A stretch of 20,823 nt of DNA from a virus. The first letter of the stretch is position 1, and every line of letters begins with the position of its first letter. The notes beneath the pieces were generated by a model that was not told where the DNA came from, did no database searches, and saw only the letters and a list, made by a program, of their open reading frames with translations. Below, in pieces: positions 12,925 to 20,823 of this stretch. The position numbers were made by a program, and so were the translations under genes. Where the stretch lies: positions 1 through 20,823 of IMG/VR virus record IMGVR_UViG_3300031873_001254; one strand, 5' to 3'.

Positions 12925-13674
12925 TTAAATTGTTATCTTCCATGTTATTCTCAAGTTTTCTGATGTTAATAAGGTATGGCTTGTAACTGGAGAATAAGCA
13001 AATCCTCTGAAAAAACTCGCATCATCTTTAATAAATAACATAACTTCATTAACTGTTTTTGTAAGGCTGGGTCCAAAGAACGAAGTAAATCGCAAAATAT
13101 TCGTCGGTTCAATCAAAACCTTTCTGTATTCATGCAAATCCAAATAATCAATAAAAGATACATTGGAAACAATGTATGCCACATCTATTAATCGTCCCAT
13201 ATTAATTACATTTATTTCATCATTACTACCACGATATGCACACCCAATATATATTATTTTTGTACCAACAGGTGTGGGTTCGCTTATATTGGCAGTAGCA
13301 ACCACTTCAATATTCCCTATATTCGGATTCCCAGAATTAACAAGAAATATATGATTATACGGAGTAATATTATCCGAAAGGTCTGCTAATAATATATATT
13401 TATCTGTTGCCGGAGTTAAGACATCAATATAATAATAATTTCCGCCAGAATATATAGGAAAATCATTATGAATAACGAGTTGATTACCTGTATTATCCCA
13501 TTCCATTTGGAAATTATTTCCTAATGTAGGATTCACTTCTTTGCCAGCAACAACCACTCCACTGCCTATAGCAATAGAAAATTTATCATACGGTAATAAT
13601 GCTTTCAATATTCGGGCAATTTCTCGTTTTGATGAAATTGCTAAATCAATTGAACTTGAACTTAATCCACTCAT
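12925..13674 (-). CDS. Putative tail/baseplate structural protein, unknown family
   Basis: A 249-residue protein rich in beta-strand sequence: GSGVVVAGKEVNPTLG, then NYYYIDVLTPATDKYILLAD, GTKIIYIGCAYRG and a C-terminal RITWKITI. I cannot name a family. The N-terminus SSIDLAISSKREIARILKALLPYDKF is helical, a common way to attach to a baseplate. Shine-Dalgarno AAAGGAG supports the start. It lies between the gpI-like gene and the tail fibre, so a fibre adaptor or minor tail protein is likely by position only. Confidence 0.5.
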   Translation of the reverse strand: MSGLSSSSIDLAISSKREIARILKALLPYDKFSIAIGSGVVVAGKEVNPTLGNNFQMEWDNTGNQLVIHNDFPIYSGGNYYYIDVLTPATDKYILLADLSDNITPYNHIFLVNSGNPNIGNIEVVATANISEPTPVGTKIIYIGCAYRGSNDEINVINMGRLIDVAYIVSNVSFIDYLDLHEYRKVLIEPTNILRFTSFFGPSLTKTVNEVMLFIKDDASFFRGFAYSPVTSHTLLTSENLRITWKITI

Positions 13675-13686
13675 AATTTCACTCCT

Positions 13687-14460
13687 TTATAAATAATCGT
13701 CTGATGCAAGACGGGTTGGAGAACCGAATCCCGCATCATTCAATGCAACGGGTACTGGACTACCGAATGGTTGCATACCAAAACCAACAATACTTACTAC
13801 CCATGGAATATCTCTTGTGCCGATTTCTTCCCTAACTCGTTCCGGCACATCTATGATAATATCAAGAACAATGGTTTTATAATATATACCTGCTGGACGA
13901 ACGAATGTATCTAATGCTGGTATTACATAAGCTTCAATTTGTTCAATATCTTCAACAGTTAGCCCTCGTAAATGTATTTGTACACCAAATAAAAAAAATC
14001 CTAATGTACGAAGATTAGGTATCCATGGGCGAGTATCATTCCAGCTATTGCCTGAAATTTGAGTTTGACCAGTCCCACGAAATAAAAAAGATTCATTTTG
14101 CCAATTGTATCCAAGTAATAAACTAGGGTCTTTCCAATATTCATAGATTTCAATTGTCGCCAAGGGGAAATACGCATTGATAGTATCTATAATATTTTGT
14201 TTAACGGAATCGGTGAGTGATGTCTTAACTAACGCCAACAGTAATGTCCGGTATGAATCAATATCAAATGCAGATGTAAATATTTGACCAAGCCTATCTC
14301 CCCAAATAGTTTGTATATTTTCTGCCCGGCATGTCTTAATATTTGTATCACCTTGCGTGCGTACTAATTCGTCATCCAGAAGTTGAAGTCCTTTAGCATA
14401 AACATATAAAATAGATAATAACTTTGATGATTTAACAGTAATAGGCGACATTTCAGCCAT
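13687..14460 (-). CDS. Putative baseplate/tail protein, gpI-like by position
   Basis: A 257-residue protein. The N-terminal half is helical (KLLSILYVYAKGLQLLDDEL, ENIQTIWGDRLGQIF, YRTLLLALVKTSLTDSVKQN) and resembles the layout of tail proteins encoded after baseplate J, such as P2 gpI, which close the baseplate and carry the fibre. The second half has VRPAGIYYKTIVLDI, close to a recurrent fold in such proteins (A-G-I-x-Y), and a Pro/Gly-rich tail GFGMQPFGSPVPVALNDAGF. It is two genes after baseplate J, as in P2-like tail clusters. Confidence 0.5.
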   Translation of the reverse strand: MAEMSPITVKSSKLLSILYVYAKGLQLLDDELVRTQGDTNIKTCRAENIQTIWGDRLGQIFTSAFDIDSYRTLLLALVKTSLTDSVKQNIIDTINAYFPLATIEIYEYWKDPSLLLGYNWQNESFLFRGTGQTQISGNSWNDTRPWIPNLRTLGFFLFGVQIHLRGLTVEDIEQIEAYVIPALDTFVRPAGIYYKTIVLDIIIDVPERVREEIGTRDIPWVVSIVGFGMQPFGSPVPVALNDAGFGSPTRLASDDYL

Positions 14461-14468
14461 AAATTTCC

Positions 14469-14750
14469 TTAACTATAATTTACAATCAGATTATTCTCGT
14501 TATCAACTAAATTTACATAAGTTGTAAAATTACCATCACCATCAGATAATACTACAGCGGATTCTTTGCCATTGATATATATGATGACATTTGCATTTGG
14601 TAAAGGTACTTTACCCGTTATTTTTGTTTGTTTCTCTTGAAAAACAAAACTATCGGTTGAAATAGCATAAATTTTTGGATTCAAGTCCTGCAACATTGAA
14701 GTAAAAAATGTATTGTTCCGCTCTTCAAAAGTATCAATCTTAATAAACAT
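14469..14750 (-). CDS. Small Ig-like domain protein (93 aa)
   Basis: Residues 40-93 look like one bacterial Ig-like repeat: KITGKVPLPNANVIIYINGK, followed by VVLSDGDGNFTTYVNL and LIVNYS. The N-terminal 40 residues are helical (EERNNTFFTSMLQDL). Small Ig-like proteins often decorate phage tails or bind surface carbohydrate. It is tucked between baseplate J and the gpI-like gene; the Shine-Dalgarno overlaps the TAG of baseplate J (TAGGAGA). Role by position only. Confidence 0.5.
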   Translation of the reverse strand: MFIKIDTFEERNNTFFTSMLQDLNPKIYAISTDSFVFQEKQTKITGKVPLPNANVIIYINGKESAVVLSDGDGNFTTYVNLVDNENNLIVNYS

Positions 14751-14759
14751 TACATTCTC

Positions 14760-16373
14760 CTAAAATGATTGATTAACTGTTATTGTTCCCGCACGTGGAT
14801 ATTCGTTCCCCAAAAGTTGTATCGTTGAATTAGTATTCTCTGTACTGCGAGATAACCGTGCTATCGGCAACATATCAGATACTCCCGATGTATCATGTAT
14901 AATATTTAACACATCTCCATATACAATTCGAGAACCAATATTTTGCGCCTCAATATAAGTCGTCAGTTGGTCAATAATACTATCTTGTATATCAGCAAAT
15001 ATATAACCATTCTGTATTTCAACAGTACACGTAATATCAATAAATGTTTCTATCGCTGACCGTATCAAAATATCAATACCGGCAACATGGTAACTATCGC
15101 TATCCATAAGTTCTTGAATGTCATTGAAAAGTTTATTGTACGAATATGTTACTTTAATGATATCGCCCGGAGATGCACCCGAAATAATATTGAGTTTATC
15201 GTATGCCCTTGTTGATTTGCTATATATGCCAGTATCTACGATTAATGCAAAGTCTACCGCTGGTATGGCTATATCATTGACTAAAACTTGGGTAATAGAT
15301 ATAACCGGTTGCTTCAAGAAAACATAATCTACTCCCGTATAAACATAGGATTCGTCCTCAATTAATCCCGTAAATCCAGCTTCGGATTGAATATAAACAT
15401 CTACTTTACCGCCAAGCCCACCATCTCTGACCATAACAGGATTTCCGACATCGGCAACATAAACATCAATCACTTCTGACCGTGCCAGAACAACTTCTCT
15501 AATACCAGTAGTGGTTGCTATATTTCTACTTTTGAATACAGTAATAAGACGTTGTGCATAATTCTCGTTAGTTTCTTGGTCAACTCCGCCTGTTGTTGCA
15601 ATAGGATTCATTATTCCATCAATATCCGTTGGGTCTATTGATATAGTAATTGTATTGCTTCCAACATTCCCTTGCATCCCGGCAACATCAGCTTCAATTG
15701 GTATGAGTACATATATATCACCAGCAACAATTGTCACTGCCTGCGTGGTAAGAAAAGTTATTTGTTGGTTATTGGTTAATGATGGTTGTGTCCCGACTCT
15801 AGTTCCCAGAGGGATAGTAACTGGATATGCACGGGCAACATTCATATAAAATTTAATCGTTCCGCTTGCTTTGGTGGCAGGTAAACGAGGTCTGCTAAAA
15901 TTTTCACCATACGCATCTAATTCTTCAGTGCTTATCTCTGATATGTTTTGTAATGATTGAATCAAAAATATATGCCGTATAGCATTATATTCATCGGAAA
16001 ATTGCCGTGACATTACATTAACAAATAAATCACGAGCAACAGATTTGTTTACATCGAGATTCGGCAATAATGTATTAAAATCTGTTCTTAACTCATTAGC
16101 AATAGTATCAAAATCTTTAATGAATTGAGGCGGATTATATTTATAAGTTATGTAATAACCCTGCCCGGGTGTCGGTTCTACACCAGATAAAGCCCACGAT
16201 ATTTCATTGCCGAATATTTGATAATCAAGCCCTTCGGTATAACTTGCGACATCAGATTTTAAACCAACTCTAATGACTTCAATTGGTGCATACAATAAAA
16301 TATCGGTTGTATCCGGCGTATTTCCTCTGGTTATCCTTTGGGTTAATTGATTGATTACGCTAGCTGTTGTCAT
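14760..16373 (-). CDS. Baseplate J family protein
   Basis: A 537-residue protein with clear baseplate J (gpJ-like wedge) features. These include ELDAYGENFSRPRLPATKA (around 155-175), GTIKFY, IPLGTRVGT, then TTQAVTI...VLIPIEADVAGMQGNVGSNTI (about 215-245), GGVDQETNENYAQRL and the C-terminal domain with VDVYIQSE and a strand-rich end. It forms the baseplate wedge that triggers sheath contraction. It starts by ATGA overlap with the HNH gene's stop, so translation is coupled. The length is larger than P2 gpJ but normal for other members. Confidence 0.85.
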   Translation of the reverse strand: MTTASVINQLTQRITRGNTPDTTDILLYAPIEVIRVGLKSDVASYTEGLDYQIFGNEISWALSGVEPTPGQGYYITYKYNPPQFIKDFDTIANELRTDFNTLLPNLDVNKSVARDLFVNVMSRQFSDEYNAIRHIFLIQSLQNISEISTEELDAYGENFSRPRLPATKASGTIKFYMNVARAYPVTIPLGTRVGTQPSLTNNQQITFLTTQAVTIVAGDIYVLIPIEADVAGMQGNVGSNTITISIDPTDIDGIMNPIATTGGVDQETNENYAQRLITVFKSRNIATTTGIREVVLARSEVIDVYVADVGNPVMVRDGGLGGKVDVYIQSEAGFTGLIEDESYVYTGVDYVFLKQPVISITQVLVNDIAIPAVDFALIVDTGIYSKSTRAYDKLNIISGASPGDIIKVTYSYNKLFNDIQELMDSDSYHVAGIDILIRSAIETFIDITCTVEIQNGYIFADIQDSIIDQLTTYIEAQNIGSRIVYGDVLNIIHDTSGVSDMLPIARLSRSTENTNSTIQLLGNEYPRAGTITVNQSF

Positions 16374-17116
16374 AGTTGCCTAATCTCCTTTTTTTTCTTA
16401 TGTAGTTTTTTATGGCATTTATCGCAGTAAGTAATGCCATTTATTATGTCCCATAATGGAGTATATAACATTGCTCCTTCATACAAATCAAATAATGACA
16501 AACATTCTTGAACTTCCTTTAATAACTGACTAAAAGATTTCTTATTGTGATGGGCATGTAATTTTCCACCTCGCTGTTTACATATTCGACAAGTAAAATC
16601 GTCACGTATAAAAATGGCGGTGCGCCATTGTTTATACTTATCAGAAGCCCTGATTCTATGAGTTACTGGTGTTATTCCACCTTTCCACCCGGGGCTATTT
16701 TCTTTTTGTTGACCAATAATTTTACATTTTTTAGAACAATACTTACCCAATTTAGAAGGTTCAATCAAGAATTCTTTATGACATATCTGGCAAATTCTTT
16801 TTATTTTTCCACCCTTCCAACTTTGACTATTCTTACCTCCTCGATTAATTGAAATGTCAATTCCTTTACACTTATGAGAACAGAATTTTCCACCACTTCT
16901 TTTGATATCAAAAGGTTTTACACTGAATTCCTTGTGACATGTTTGACAAATCCGTTTTACTAATCCGCCTTTCCACATGTAACTATTTTTTCCTAAATAA
17001 TTCCTTGAATAAACAATTCCCATACATTTACGAGAACAAAATTTACCATGTCCTTTTTTAATTACAGAGGGAGAAACATTAAATTCTTTGCGACATACTT
17101 GGCAAATTTTCTTTAT
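16370..17116 (-). CDS. HNH homing endonuclease with three tandem Cys4 modules, non-canonical start
   Basis: The first ATG is at 17023, but the frame upstream encodes a complete extra Cys4 module (CQVC and CSRKC), and the only good Shine-Dalgarno (AGGAG, 17128-17124) is 7 bases before an in-frame ATA at 17116-17114. No ATG, GTG or TTG exists between. I take 17116 as the likely start (248 aa). Three modules follow the same pattern: CxxC, about 20 residues, CxxxC, ending near NS-x-x-WKGG (Cys 5/8/27/31, 57/60/79/83, 109/112/127/131). The nuclease part has CRIC (176-179), HAHHN (187-191), N226 and YCDKCHKKLH (230-239), a typical HNH with zinc. It is free-standing between gp25-like and baseplate J genes, as mobile phage endonucleases often are. 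Confidence 0.7.
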   Translation of the reverse strand: MKKICQVCRKEFNVSPSVIKKGHGKFCSRKCMGIVYSRNYLGKNSYMWKGGLVKRICQTCHKEFSVKPFDIKRSGGKFCSHKCKGIDISINRGGKNSQSWKGGKIKRICQICHKEFLIEPSKLGKYCSKKCKIIGQQKENSPGWKGGITPVTHRIRASDKYKQWRTAIFIRDDFTCRICKQRGGKLHAHHNKKSFSQLLKEVQECLSLFDLYEGAMLYTPLWDIINGITYCDKCHKKLHKKKKEIRQL

Positions 17117-17127
17117 ATATTTTCTCC

Positions 17128-17544
17128 TTATGTAACATTAAATGCAAAGGCAATTCGTGCGCCTTGCACTGTCGTTATCATTAAATTAAATGAAAGTGAT
17201 TTAATAGATAATTTATTAATAACAATACCGTCTAATGAAAAAATTTGTTCGTAAGGGGATAATGATTGTATTAATATTTGTGAATTTTGTTGTTCAATCA
17301 TATGCTGGATACCAAAATAAATATCTTTCCCTAAAACTGATTCAGCTAATTCACGAGGAATTGTTTGCCCAATTAAATCATAAACACCACATCCTTCGGC
17401 AGTATCAAACTTATTATCTCCTCGAGATGTGAGAACAATCCTATATAAATCTTGATTCAGTTTACTGTATTGCTCAACAATAGTAATATCACCTTGCGTA
17501 TCAATTACTACATCGCCATCATCGAGCTGTAGGTCGTATGACAT
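17128..17544 (-). CDS. gp25-like/gpW baseplate wedge protein
   Basis: A 138-residue protein of the T4 gp25 / P2 gpW type. It has the N-terminal YDLQLDDGDVVIDTQGDI, the central QDLYRIVLTSRGDNKFDTAEGCGVYDLIGQ (like Q-x-I-x-x-x-L-T-x-x-G-E) and the C-terminal TVQGARIAFAFNV. It is a core wedge subunit in contractile tails. Baseplate J normally follows it; here the HNH gene is inserted. Shine-Dalgarno AAGGAG precedes the ATG. Its TAA forms part of the HNH Shine-Dalgarno. Confidence 0.75.
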   Translation of the reverse strand: MSYDLQLDDGDVVIDTQGDITIVEQYSKLNQDLYRIVLTSRGDNKFDTAEGCGVYDLIGQTIPRELAESVLGKDIYFGIQHMIEQQNSQILIQSLSPYEQIFSLDGIVINKLSIKSLSFNLMITTVQGARIAFAFNVT

Positions 17545-17662
17545 TGCTTACTCCTTGAATAAACTGTACGCTATGATTTTTCACTGGTATTAATCTATCA
17601 CCAAATAATAACCAATAAAGAATAAAAATTGAAACAAGAAATATTAAATCCCATAATCTCAT
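17519..17662 (-). CDS. Possible small single-pass membrane protein (47 aa)
   Basis: ATG at 17662 follows the upstream stop by one base (TAATATG), and the frame of 47 codons ends inside the start of the gp25-like gene (26-base overlap). Residues 3-20 form one strong membrane segment (LWDLIFLVSIFILYWLLF), then a basic tail. There is no clear Shine-Dalgarno, only coupling to the spike gene. A holin-like or unrelated small membrane protein is possible. It may also be untranslated spacer. Confidence 0.35.
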   Translation of the reverse strand: MRLWDLIFLVSIFILYWLLFGDRLIPVKNHSVQFIQGVSNVIRPTAR

Positions 17663-17663
17663 A

Positions 17664-18734
17664 TTATGTCGCCTTTGTTTTTGTTGTTTCTATCTCCGCC
17701 TGTGTTGGAATAGTAAGTGGCGGTACAACTATCATTGGACCTGTGTTTACCCCCGGTGCTGCTGATACATGATAATGCGTTGCAAGTTCTGTCATCAACC
17801 GTGTCACTATCGTAATAATCTTTTGTGCCTGTCCTATCGTTATCGCACTCGTATCTCCCAATTGAATATCATCGGATTCAATGAGCTTATGGTTTGTCGT
17901 TTCATGGCTATCTTTGCTAGTTATAATCTCATTCTCTTCAATAGTTCTCGTTGTATTCTTGCTGTTTATAATCTCATCTTCTGTGATATTGGTTGTGGCA
18001 TTAACCGCATCCACTGTCATATTCTGAATGCCTTCAATTACCACATTACTGTGTTCATCAAACTCAATTTTTATCAAACTCCCGCTTGCAAACGTATCCT
18101 CGTCTGCCTCGCTTAACCCATCATTTAATCGAATGGATAATTTCCCATCTCTCTGAAGATACATCAATATGCCAAGCTGTATCTTATTAACCGATGTAAT
18201 CTCTCCACTACTCGACATCTCATATGCTGGAACATTGCAAGAAGGACAAGATTCCATCTTTATTTTATCATTTTGATTGTTATATGCGTAAGTGGTAGCC
18301 CATGCTTCAATCGTTGATATTTTTTTACATGCTTTGCATTTTGCACTTCCAATCAAATTACGCACAATAATCTCACCACTCTCAAACGCTGACCCATCTT
18401 GATGTGTAGGAAAACTACTAATAGTCTTAAAGTTACCCCATGCTTTATCATCACTCATAAAATTCGGTGGCACATAAGCCAATATCACGGGCATCTCATA
18501 TGTTCTTACATCGCAAAGGACTAACGCATATTTATATGGCATAGCATAAATACCCCAACCTTGTTCACAAAATGGCATAGGGATAGGTACTTCTATTCTA
18601 GCGCCACTCTTATCAAGCCATTGAATCACAACAGTTGCTTTTATAGTATCAACAGACAGAATCATACCAATGCGAATATGTTTGTATAATTCCATTATGT
18701 CTTTATCGCCAGCTTTTTCAAATATATTTTTCAT
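17664..18734 (-). CDS. Baseplate spike protein with zinc-ribbon insertion
   Basis: A 356-residue protein. Residues 18-90 form an OB-like domain (IRIGMILSVDTIKATVVIQW, then IPMPFCEQGWGIYAMPYKYALVLC and MPVILAYVPP), as in P2 gpV/T4 gp5 spikes. An inserted Cys4 ribbon follows: CKAC at 133-136 and CPSC at 163-166. The later part has short repeats around TEDEIINSK and ENEIITSK, which suit a triple-stranded beta-helix shaft, and ends with ATHYHV and a Pro-rich tip (MIVVPPLTIP), close to the HxH metal-binding tip of spikes. It starts by ATGA overlap with the hub gene. The insertion is unusual. Confidence 0.65.
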   Translation of the reverse strand: MKNIFEKAGDKDIMELYKHIRIGMILSVDTIKATVVIQWLDKSGARIEVPIPMPFCEQGWGIYAMPYKYALVLCDVRTYEMPVILAYVPPNFMSDDKAWGNFKTISSFPTHQDGSAFESGEIIVRNLIGSAKCKACKKISTIEAWATTYAYNNQNDKIKMESCPSCNVPAYEMSSSGEITSVNKIQLGILMYLQRDGKLSIRLNDGLSEADEDTFASGSLIKIEFDEHSNVVIEGIQNMTVDAVNATTNITEDEIINSKNTTRTIEENEIITSKDSHETTNHKLIESDDIQLGDTSAITIGQAQKIITIVTRLMTELATHYHVSAAPGVNTGPMIVVPPLTIPTQAEIETTKTKAT

Positions 18735-20823
18735 AATGATGGTACTTCGTTTCCTGTTGGTATAGGCGATATTGACTCTGGTGCGCCTGAATCGGATGTT
18801 TTTGGTATAGCTGTTGAATCCATTGAATAGAACGCATTTTTTTTTGTTTCTTTTAAAAATTGAAGAAATTGTGTTGTCATTAATTTATCACCCATAGGTG
18901 ACTCCAATAACATTTTCATATCATCAGATGGACGATTAAGGTACAACTCCTTCATTCCTTGTAGTAATTGGTCATTTTCATCATTGGAAAAGGCAAACCC
19001 GACATTGAAATGTTTTCCCCATAACCTACCATGTGTTAATCTTAATGATGTTGTAAAGCTACCGCCTTGGGTATATTTATGCGAAATCCCGCTGATATAA
19101 TATACTTTCATATTCTCTACTAATTTTTTTGCTTGTGAAGCTGGAAGCGGGACTTCGGATTTTGCCACTTCTATATTGCCAAAAGTAGCATTTGCTACTG
19201 TTGGAGATACCCCAAGATTCCTCGCAGATAACGCAAGCTTAGCGATGAACTCACCATAATTTCCTACAAAAGCAACTATATTGCAAAGAAAATATTCAGG
19301 GGTTCCGGGTATTTCTACTGTTGCAGATTGTGCTTCGCAATTTCTTCGGTTTAACCAAGCACGAGCATAAAGATATCTCGTTTCGTGAAGTTTTTGTTGG
19401 TCGCTAGATTGTAATGCTTTATCATTGCCCGCTAAAACAGGAATGTTTTTTGAGCGGAATCGCATCCCATATCGTTGTATCCATTCATCATCCGCAGAAG
19501 CAAATGCTGATAAATTTTTGACAATATTCTGCGGAATACCTAATTGCGATTGAGAAACAACCTCGACAGAAGTTACTATGCCAGAATCCGTAAAACTATG
19601 CTGTTCTGAAAGAATATCTTTATCTTCAATAAAATATTTAATATTTGCAGGATTCAAATTATAAAAAGGCGGATGATAATTAATAACACCAAAATTATCA
19701 GCATAAAATTCAAATTCCATAACTTCTGCGATTTCTTTGCAAATATCCCATCGAAATTTATAATCACTTTCCCAAAGCCGATAGGAGGTCTTAAATGCTG
19801 ATACATATGGTTGCCATACTTTATTTATCAAATCCTCATAAATATTCAATGGTATCTTGTCAAATTGCCAAGGCATACTTGCTATGCGAACTTTGCGGTC
19901 TTCCATTGTACCAGATTCAGTTTTTTTAGCAAAAGTATATTGTCCTGTATTCCCATCTAGTTCAACACCCCTATCATCTAATATTTCTATTTGCGATACT
20001 CCACCCCAATAACCTTCTCGTCCTCTTATTAAACTCTCGATTATTTTTGGTCCTGTTGCTTCCTCATCTCCATAGGCTTGTAATTTTGAAACGAAAGGAG
20101 TCAATCCTAATCCTTCGGCTCTATACCGAGGGTCTACGGCAGGGTCAATATTAACACGAGATATACGCAAAGGATTACCTATATCCTCACAATTAATGGT
20201 TATCGTGTAATTAGGATTTTGCCCACCCGTAAAACTAACATTAGTATTCTTAATAAAACCAGTAAATCCCGGAATATAATCTTGCGGAAATCGAGGAATA
20301 CCTACGATTGATTTCCCTGTCGTATAGCGTTTTGTAAAATATACTTGAACCATATCATTCGGGAGAAATGCACATTCCCTGCGTTCAGTATATAAAATAG
20401 CACCGTCAGAATCTCGAACAATCTTAAATATACTTAATTTTCTTGATGATATTTTTTCTACATTTGACATTTGGTTAGGCTGAATACTCTTCTTTTCCAT
20501 TTTTTCGGAATCAAACATTTCTGCATTTTCAATTCCATACAATATATTCTCTACAAATCCATTTTCTTCTAACGGTAATTTTATAGTAATACCTGCCGTG
20601 CCAACACCATCACGATTAATGGTAGTATTTACACTAACAAGACCCATCATAAGTTCCAATAAATAAGGCTCATAAATAGCCCGAACAGTGCTATATGATA
20701 TTTGATTATTTTTTAATGTAGTGCTTTCAACTGCAAGCTGGTCTTCCGCTTTTGTCAACATCTGATTTATAATAGGTATTTCTTCCCATCCGGGGGGTAA
20801 TGTTTCAAGTTGTCTTTTGTAAT
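18731..20823 (-). CDS. Baseplate hub protein (gpD/gp27-like), partial at N-terminus
   Basis: The first ATG is at 20761, but the frame stays open to the edge (20821) and encodes a plausible extra 20 residues (YKRQLETLPPGWEEIPIINQ). There is no Shine-Dalgarno before 20761, so the true start is probably outside the window. The visible part (about 696 residues) has a beta-rich N-terminal part (MMGLVSVNTTINRDGVGTAG), a middle with SDYKFRWDICKEIAEVMEFEFYADNFGVINYHPP, and a hub C-terminus with VYYISGISHKYTQGGSFTTSLRL followed by THGRLWG. That last motif (Y-I-x-x-I-x-H...G-x-x-T-x-L-x-L) is characteristic of gpD/gp27-like or XkdQ-like hub proteins, which link tail tube and spike. The spike gene starts within its stop codon. 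Confidence 0.7.
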   Translation of the reverse strand, partial: YKRQLETLPPGWEEIPIINQMLTKAEDQLAVESTTLKNNQISYSTVRAIYEPYLLELMMGLVSVNTTINRDGVGTAGITIKLPLEENGFVENILYGIENAEMFDSEKMEKKSIQPNQMSNVEKISSRKLSIFKIVRDSDGAILYTERRECAFLPNDMVQVYFTKRYTTGKSIVGIPRFPQDYIPGFTGFIKNTNVSFTGGQNPNYTITINCEDIGNPLRISRVNIDPAVDPRYRAEGLGLTPFVSKLQAYGDEEATGPKIIESLIRGREGYWGGVSQIEILDDRGVELDGNTGQYTFAKKTESGTMEDRKVRIASMPWQFDKIPLNIYEDLINKVWQPYVSAFKTSYRLWESDYKFRWDICKEIAEVMEFEFYADNFGVINYHPPFYNLNPANIKYFIEDKDILSEQHSFTDSGIVTSVEVVSQSQLGIPQNIVKNLSAFASADDEWIQRYGMRFRSKNIPVLAGNDKALQSSDQQKLHETRYLYARAWLNRRNCEAQSATVEIPGTPEYFLCNIVAFVGNYGEFIAKLALSARNLGVSPTVANATFGNIEVAKSEVPLPASQAKKLVENMKVYYISGISHKYTQGGSFTTSLRLTHGRLWGKHFNVGFAFSNDENDQLLQGMKELYLNRPSDDMKMLLESPMGDKLMTTQFLQFLKETKKNAFYSMDSTAIPKTSDSGAPESISPIPTGNEVPSL

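Overview
The window looks like part of the genome of a contractile-tailed bacteriophage or prophage. The evidence is a long leftward (minus-strand) block of tail, baseplate and lysis genes from 8652 to the right edge, plus several families common on phages and plasmids (DUF932, DUF2958, a ParB-like nuclease domain, an HNH endonuclease). Two genes at the left end, a PorV/PorQ-like outer-membrane protein and a secreted protein with a type IX secretion (T9SS) sorting tail, point to a host in the Bacteroidetes/FCB group or a related candidate phylum with T9SS. The exact host cannot be named from the sequence. No tRNA, integrase, terminase or attachment site is visible.

Layout. (1) Positions 1-5401, all minus strand: two transcription units behind two nearly identical sigma70-type promoters. 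The right unit holds an HExxH metallopeptidase, a 49-residue protein resembling a histone fold, and a DUF2958 protein. The left unit holds a DUF932 protein, a small unknown, the T9SS cargo and the PorV-like protein (cut by the window edge). (2) Positions 5449-8600, plus strand: an island opened by a strong promoter and a leader hairpin. It holds a phage protein of unknown function, a short relative of its N-terminus, a ParB-like protein and a 52-residue protein. Between and after these lie about a dozen arrays of the pentamer GGTNN, each keeping a strict 5-base phase and nearly all ending in GGTAG/GGTTT-type units followed by T. (3) A bidirectional terminator at 8617-8652. (4) Positions 8652-20823, minus strand, in transcription order from the right edge: baseplate hub (start outside the window), spike with zinc ribbon, possible small membrane protein, gp25-like wedge protein, HNH endonuclease, baseplate J, small Ig-like protein, putative gpI-like tail protein, unknown structural protein, beta-helix tail fibre/spike, Amidase_2 endolysin, membrane coiled-coil protein (possible spanin), and an amidase-fold protein that has lost its zinc ligands.

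How the parts work together. Region 4 builds the distal tail and releases progeny. Region 1 looks like early or accessory functions plus a cell-surface cargo pair. Region 2 is the unusual part. The GGTNN arrays sit directly in front of ribosome-binding sites for two genes and then run on with almost no genes for about 950 bases beside the ParB-like gene. They could be repeated protein-binding sites (partition, operator or RNA-ring target), G-quadruplex elements, or cassette boundaries. The sequence alone does not decide which.
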